Positions 61,612 to 64,000 of a stretch of 64,000 bases of DNA are shown one piece after another. Each line of letters begins with the position of its first letter. The first letter of the stretch is position 1. Source of the DNA: Lentisphaerota bacterium (GTDB lineage: Bacteria > Verrucomicrobiota > Lentisphaeria > Oligosphaerales > JABHEG01); assembly GCA_018676675.1 (NCBI GenBank), contig JABHEG010000223.1:1-64000 (forward strand). Reading direction: 5' to 3'. The position numbers were made by a program, and so were the translations under genes. A model generated the notes under the pieces. The model was not told the DNA's origin. It worked only from the letters and a program-made list of their open reading frames with translations, and searched no databases.

Positions 61612-62898
61612 GTGCCCTCAGACAGCCTGACTGCCGACCTTCTCGAAGAGCTTGTGAACACGCGAACCGTAGACGCGCACGAGCACTTGCCCCCGGAAGC
61701 CCCGCGCCTGGACACGAAACGGGATTTCTACAGCCTGTTCCAACATTACTGCTCCGGGGACCTCGTCGCCGCCGGGGCAACGGACGAAGACATGGCCGCG
61801 TTTGCCGATCACAGCCTTCCTCTCGCCGACCGCTGGCTGCGCTTCAGGCCTTTCCTTAGCGCGATCCGTACCGGGGCCTACGCACAATCGGCCCTGATCG
61901 TGGTTCGTGACATCCTGGGATTCGCGGACCTGACCGACAGCACGTTCGAGGGGGTCTCTGAGGAACTCCAGCGCATCAACACCCCCGGCCTCTACGACCG
62001 CATTCTGAAAGAGAGATGCAATATCGCGGCCTGTGTGGAGTGCTGGTGTCTGGATCAGGGACCGTACCCCGACTACTTCTATCACCTCGCCCCAGGGCCG
62101 GAGGTGGTCGACGTGGCACACCGCGGGGCGCTGGATCACCTGAGCCGGAAGACCGATCACGCCATCCACTCCCTGGGAGACCTGCTCGAATGCATGTCCC
62201 TGACCGTTGATCGCTGGCGCGCGAATCCGCGCGTCGTCGGCGTCAAGTCGGCCCACGCCTACAGCCGCAGCCTCGCCTTCCAGAAGGTCTCGCGCCAAGA
62301 CGCCGAGAACGTCCTCACCCCCCTGCTCACGGGTAAAAAAGACACACTTACCCCGGAGAAGACGGCCCTGCTCCAGGATTTTCTCATGTTCGAGCTGGTT
62401 GCACGCGTCGATGCAGCCGGCCTGGCGATGGTCTTTCACACGGGCCTGCAGGCTGGCAACTTCAACCGGATCGCGAACGCGAATCCCCTGCTCCTGCAGC
62501 CCCTTCTCGAGGCGTTTCCCAGGGCCCGGATAGACCTGTTCCACGGCGGCATGCCGTGGGTAAGGGAAATTGCCGTGCTGGCGAAGTACTTCCCCGGCGT
62601 GCACCTGAACATGGCGTGGATGCACATCATCAACCCCGCCCAGGCCCGGTCCGCCTTGTCCGAATGGCTCGACATGGTTCCCAACACCAAGATCTTCGGC
62701 TTTGGGGGAGATTACAGCATCGTTGAGAAGGTCTACGGTCACCTGGCCCTGGCCCGTCAGAACATCGCCTGCGTCCTCGCCGAGAAGATCCGGGGCGGGG
62801 TCATTTCCCGCAGCAACGCCAGCTGCCTGATCCAGCGCTTGATGTTCGACAACGCGAACGCGTTCTACCGCTTGGAGCTCGACCAGAGTGACCAGTGA
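61612..62898 (+). CDS. Amidohydrolase-superfamily protein, uronate-isomerase-like
   Basis: A 428-aa protein from GTG 61612, which has AGGAG six bases upstream; an in-frame ATG at 61519 would add 31 residues without homology-like content. The metal-binding TVDAHEHLPPE opens the barrel; further motifs are VVGVKSAHAYSRS, AMVFHTGLQAGN, DLFHGGMPW and FGFGGDYS with the late catalytic Asp. These match the amidohydrolase_2 / uronate isomerase type. Next to a sulfatase, a role in uronic acid or sulfated sugar breakdown is plausible. No signal peptide. Confidence 0.7.
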   Translation: MPSDSLTADLLEELVNTRTVDAHEHLPPEAPRLDTKRDFYSLFQHYCSGDLVAAGATDEDMAAFADHSLPLADRWLRFRPFLSAIRTGAYAQSALIVVRDILGFADLTDSTFEGVSEELQRINTPGLYDRILKERCNIAACVECWCLDQGPYPDYFYHLAPGPEVVDVAHRGALDHLSRKTDHAIHSLGDLLECMSLTVDRWRANPRVVGVKSAHAYSRSLAFQKVSRQDAENVLTPLLTGKKDTLTPEKTALLQDFLMFELVARVDAAGLAMVFHTGLQAGNFNRIANANPLLLQPLLEAFPRARIDLFHGGMPWVREIAVLAKYFPGVHLNMAWMHIINPAQARSALSEWLDMVPNTKIFGFGGDYSIVEKVYGHLALARQNIACVLAEKIRGGVISRSNASCLIQRLMFDNANAFYRLELDQSDQ

Positions 62899-62938
62899 AG
62901 CAGCGCGACCGACCTCCCATACCGTCCAGGAGTGTGCC

Positions 62939-64000
62939 ATGAGTTCATGCCGACCACCTAACATCGTTGTGATTCTGGCCGACGACATGGGCTACGGCGA
63001 CGTCGCACACCTGAACCCCGCCGGGAAGATCGACACGCCACACATGGATGCGATGGCGAGCGAGGGGATGTCCTTCACCGATGCACACGCGTCGTCCTCA
63101 GTCTGCACGCCTTCACGCTACGGGATTCTTACCGGCCGTTACTGCTGGCGCAGCCGCCTCAAATCGGGTGTACTGGGCCCATATGACCAGCCGCTGATTG
63201 AGGAGGACGTGCTGTCACTGCCCCAGTTCCTGCGCGGTCACGGCTATCACACCGCCTGCGTCGGCAAGTGGCACCTCGGCATGCAGTGGCCATTCGCCGA
63301 CCCGGAAGCGCGAGCCGAAGCGACGGGCAACTGGAACGCTCCTGAACGGGTCGCGCTGGCACAGACGATTGACTATGAGGCCCCGATCACCGGCGGCCCG
63401 GTCGACCGGGGATTCGATGAGTACTTCGGTGTCGACGTCCCCAACTTCGCCCCCTACTGCTTCATCCGGGACCGGAACACCGTCGGGCTCCCGACAGCCC
63501 TCAAACCTGACACCATGTTCGGCTGCCCCGGCCCTATGCTCGACGGCTGGAACCTTGAAGCCATCATGCCGACGCTGACCCAGGAAGCGGTGGCCACGGT
63601 GGAACGATGCGCGACGCAGGAAGCCCCGTTCTTTCTCTACTTCGCCCTGACCGGCCCACATACGCCGATCGTTCCCACCGAGATGTTCCGCGGCAAAAGC
63701 CGGGCTGGACTCTACGGCGATTGGGTCATGCAGATGGACGATGCAGTCGGCCAAATCAACGCGGCTTTGCGTCGGGCCGGTGTGGAACAGGACACACTCG
63801 TCCTGGTCGCCAGTGACAACGGCTCACCAGCCCGGAACGGAACCGATGCCAGCGGCCCAATCGGGTCAGTGCTGCAAGACCACGGACACAACCCCAGCGC
63901 CATGCTTCGCGGCATGAAAGGCGATGCCTGGGAGGGCGGCCACCGAATCCCGTTCATCGCCAAATGGCCGGGACAGATCCCCGCAGGCAAGCGGTCCGAC
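62939..64000 (+). CDS. Formylglycine-dependent sulfatase, 3' partial
   Basis: A frame open to the right edge, 354 residues visible. The start at ATG 62939 has CAGGAG eight bases upstream. Family landmarks are PNIVVILADDMGYGD with the metal-binding D15/D16, SSVCTPSRYGILTGR with C56 as the residue converted to formylglycine, GKWHLGM and VLVASDNGSP. It is a type I (Cys-type) arylsulfatase. No signal peptide is evident in the first residues, so it may be cytoplasmic or a start may be missed. It is likely in one operon with the amidohydrolase (40-base gap). Confidence 0.9.
   Translation, partial: MSSCRPPNIVVILADDMGYGDVAHLNPAGKIDTPHMDAMASEGMSFTDAHASSSVCTPSRYGILTGRYCWRSRLKSGVLGPYDQPLIEEDVLSLPQFLRGHGYHTACVGKWHLGMQWPFADPEARAEATGNWNAPERVALAQTIDYEAPITGGPVDRGFDEYFGVDVPNFAPYCFIRDRNTVGLPTALKPDTMFGCPGPMLDGWNLEAIMPTLTQEAVATVERCATQEAPFFLYFALTGPHTPIVPTEMFRGKSRAGLYGDWVMQMDDAVGQINAALRRAGVEQDTLVLVASDNGSPARNGTDASGPIGSVLQDHGHNPSAMLRGMKGDAWEGGHRIPFIAKWPGQIPAGKRSD

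Noticed and set aside
61618..62988. 456-codon minus-strand frame
   Set aside because: It overlaps the amidohydrolase and the sulfatase start in antisense; motifs are all on the plus strand.
1..64000. CRISPR arrays, rRNA genes, complete tRNA genes, IS elements
   Set aside because: No regularly spaced repeats, rRNA-like sequence, cloverleaf with both halves, or transposase with terminal repeats was seen.

Overview
The window reads as one large integrated defence island (about 1-42,470, left end not included) joined to an ordinary stretch of chromosome devoted to polysaccharide breakdown (about 42,470-64,000). Base composition is GC-rich. The chromosomal part has a GH2-like and GH43-like enzymes, a LamG/DUF6067-type protein, a DUF3604-type PHP protein, several esterases, a uronate-isomerase-like amidohydrolase and a formylglycine sulfatase. 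That gene set suggests the Planctomycetota / Lentisphaerota / Kiritimatiellota / Hydrogenedentota neighbourhood. This is inference from gene content; no rRNA or marker gene is present to fix the taxon.

Island, left to right. (1) 1-3608: tail of a type 3-like BREX cluster in the expected order: SNF2-type helicase C-terminus, PglZ, BrxA-like. (2) 3610-5187: a TPR plus HEPN RNase-like protein. (3) 5206-10020: a complete QatABCD anti-phage system (KAP ATPase, QatB, QueC-like, TatD-like), followed by a possible nuclease. (4) 11547-19983: a replication-relaxation protein, a sigma-70-like factor, a HEAT-repeat protein with a degenerate anti-sigma-like head, and a 1453-aa protein that fuses a Lon-type Ser/Lys protease domain to a NACHT NTPase. 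(5) 20503-31355: a nine-gene, tightly packed operon coding for a JAB/JAMM peptidase, an E2-like protein, a 62-aa protein ending in Gly-Gly-Thr-Thr-Asp, an E1-like enzyme, a HerA/FtsK ATPase, two helical proteins, a WD40-like protein and a Ser/Thr kinase-like protein. (6) 31460-36088: an HTH protein, a small protein, a second Lon-like protease, and two further genes that repeat the protease's C-terminal domain, so that this domain occurs three times in a row. (7) 36283-42278: element maintenance genes: a VirD4/HerA-type ATPase, an archaeo-eukaryotic-type primase with a PriL-like four-cysteine tail, an excisionase and a tyrosine integrase. The element ends in the 3' half of a tRNA-Pro(GGG) gene at 42424-42470.

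How the parts may work together. BREX, HEPN and Qat are recognisable defence modules. Blocks 4-6 look like a much less familiar regulated response. A ubiquitin-like conjugation/deconjugation set sits with a kinase, a propeller scaffold and a motor ATPase, and it is flanked on both sides by Lon-like proteases, each preceded by a DNA-binding or sigma-like protein and a small or adaptor protein. I consider blocks 5 and 6 the best candidates for an undescribed system.

Chromosomal part. After the tRNA fragment and a hairpin terminator come a DUF3788-like gene and a mixed-orientation polysaccharide locus (43457-64000, right end open). It contains two visible gene remnants: a glycosidase C-terminus at 51318-51590 and the N-terminus of a beta-helix protein at 56135-56293.
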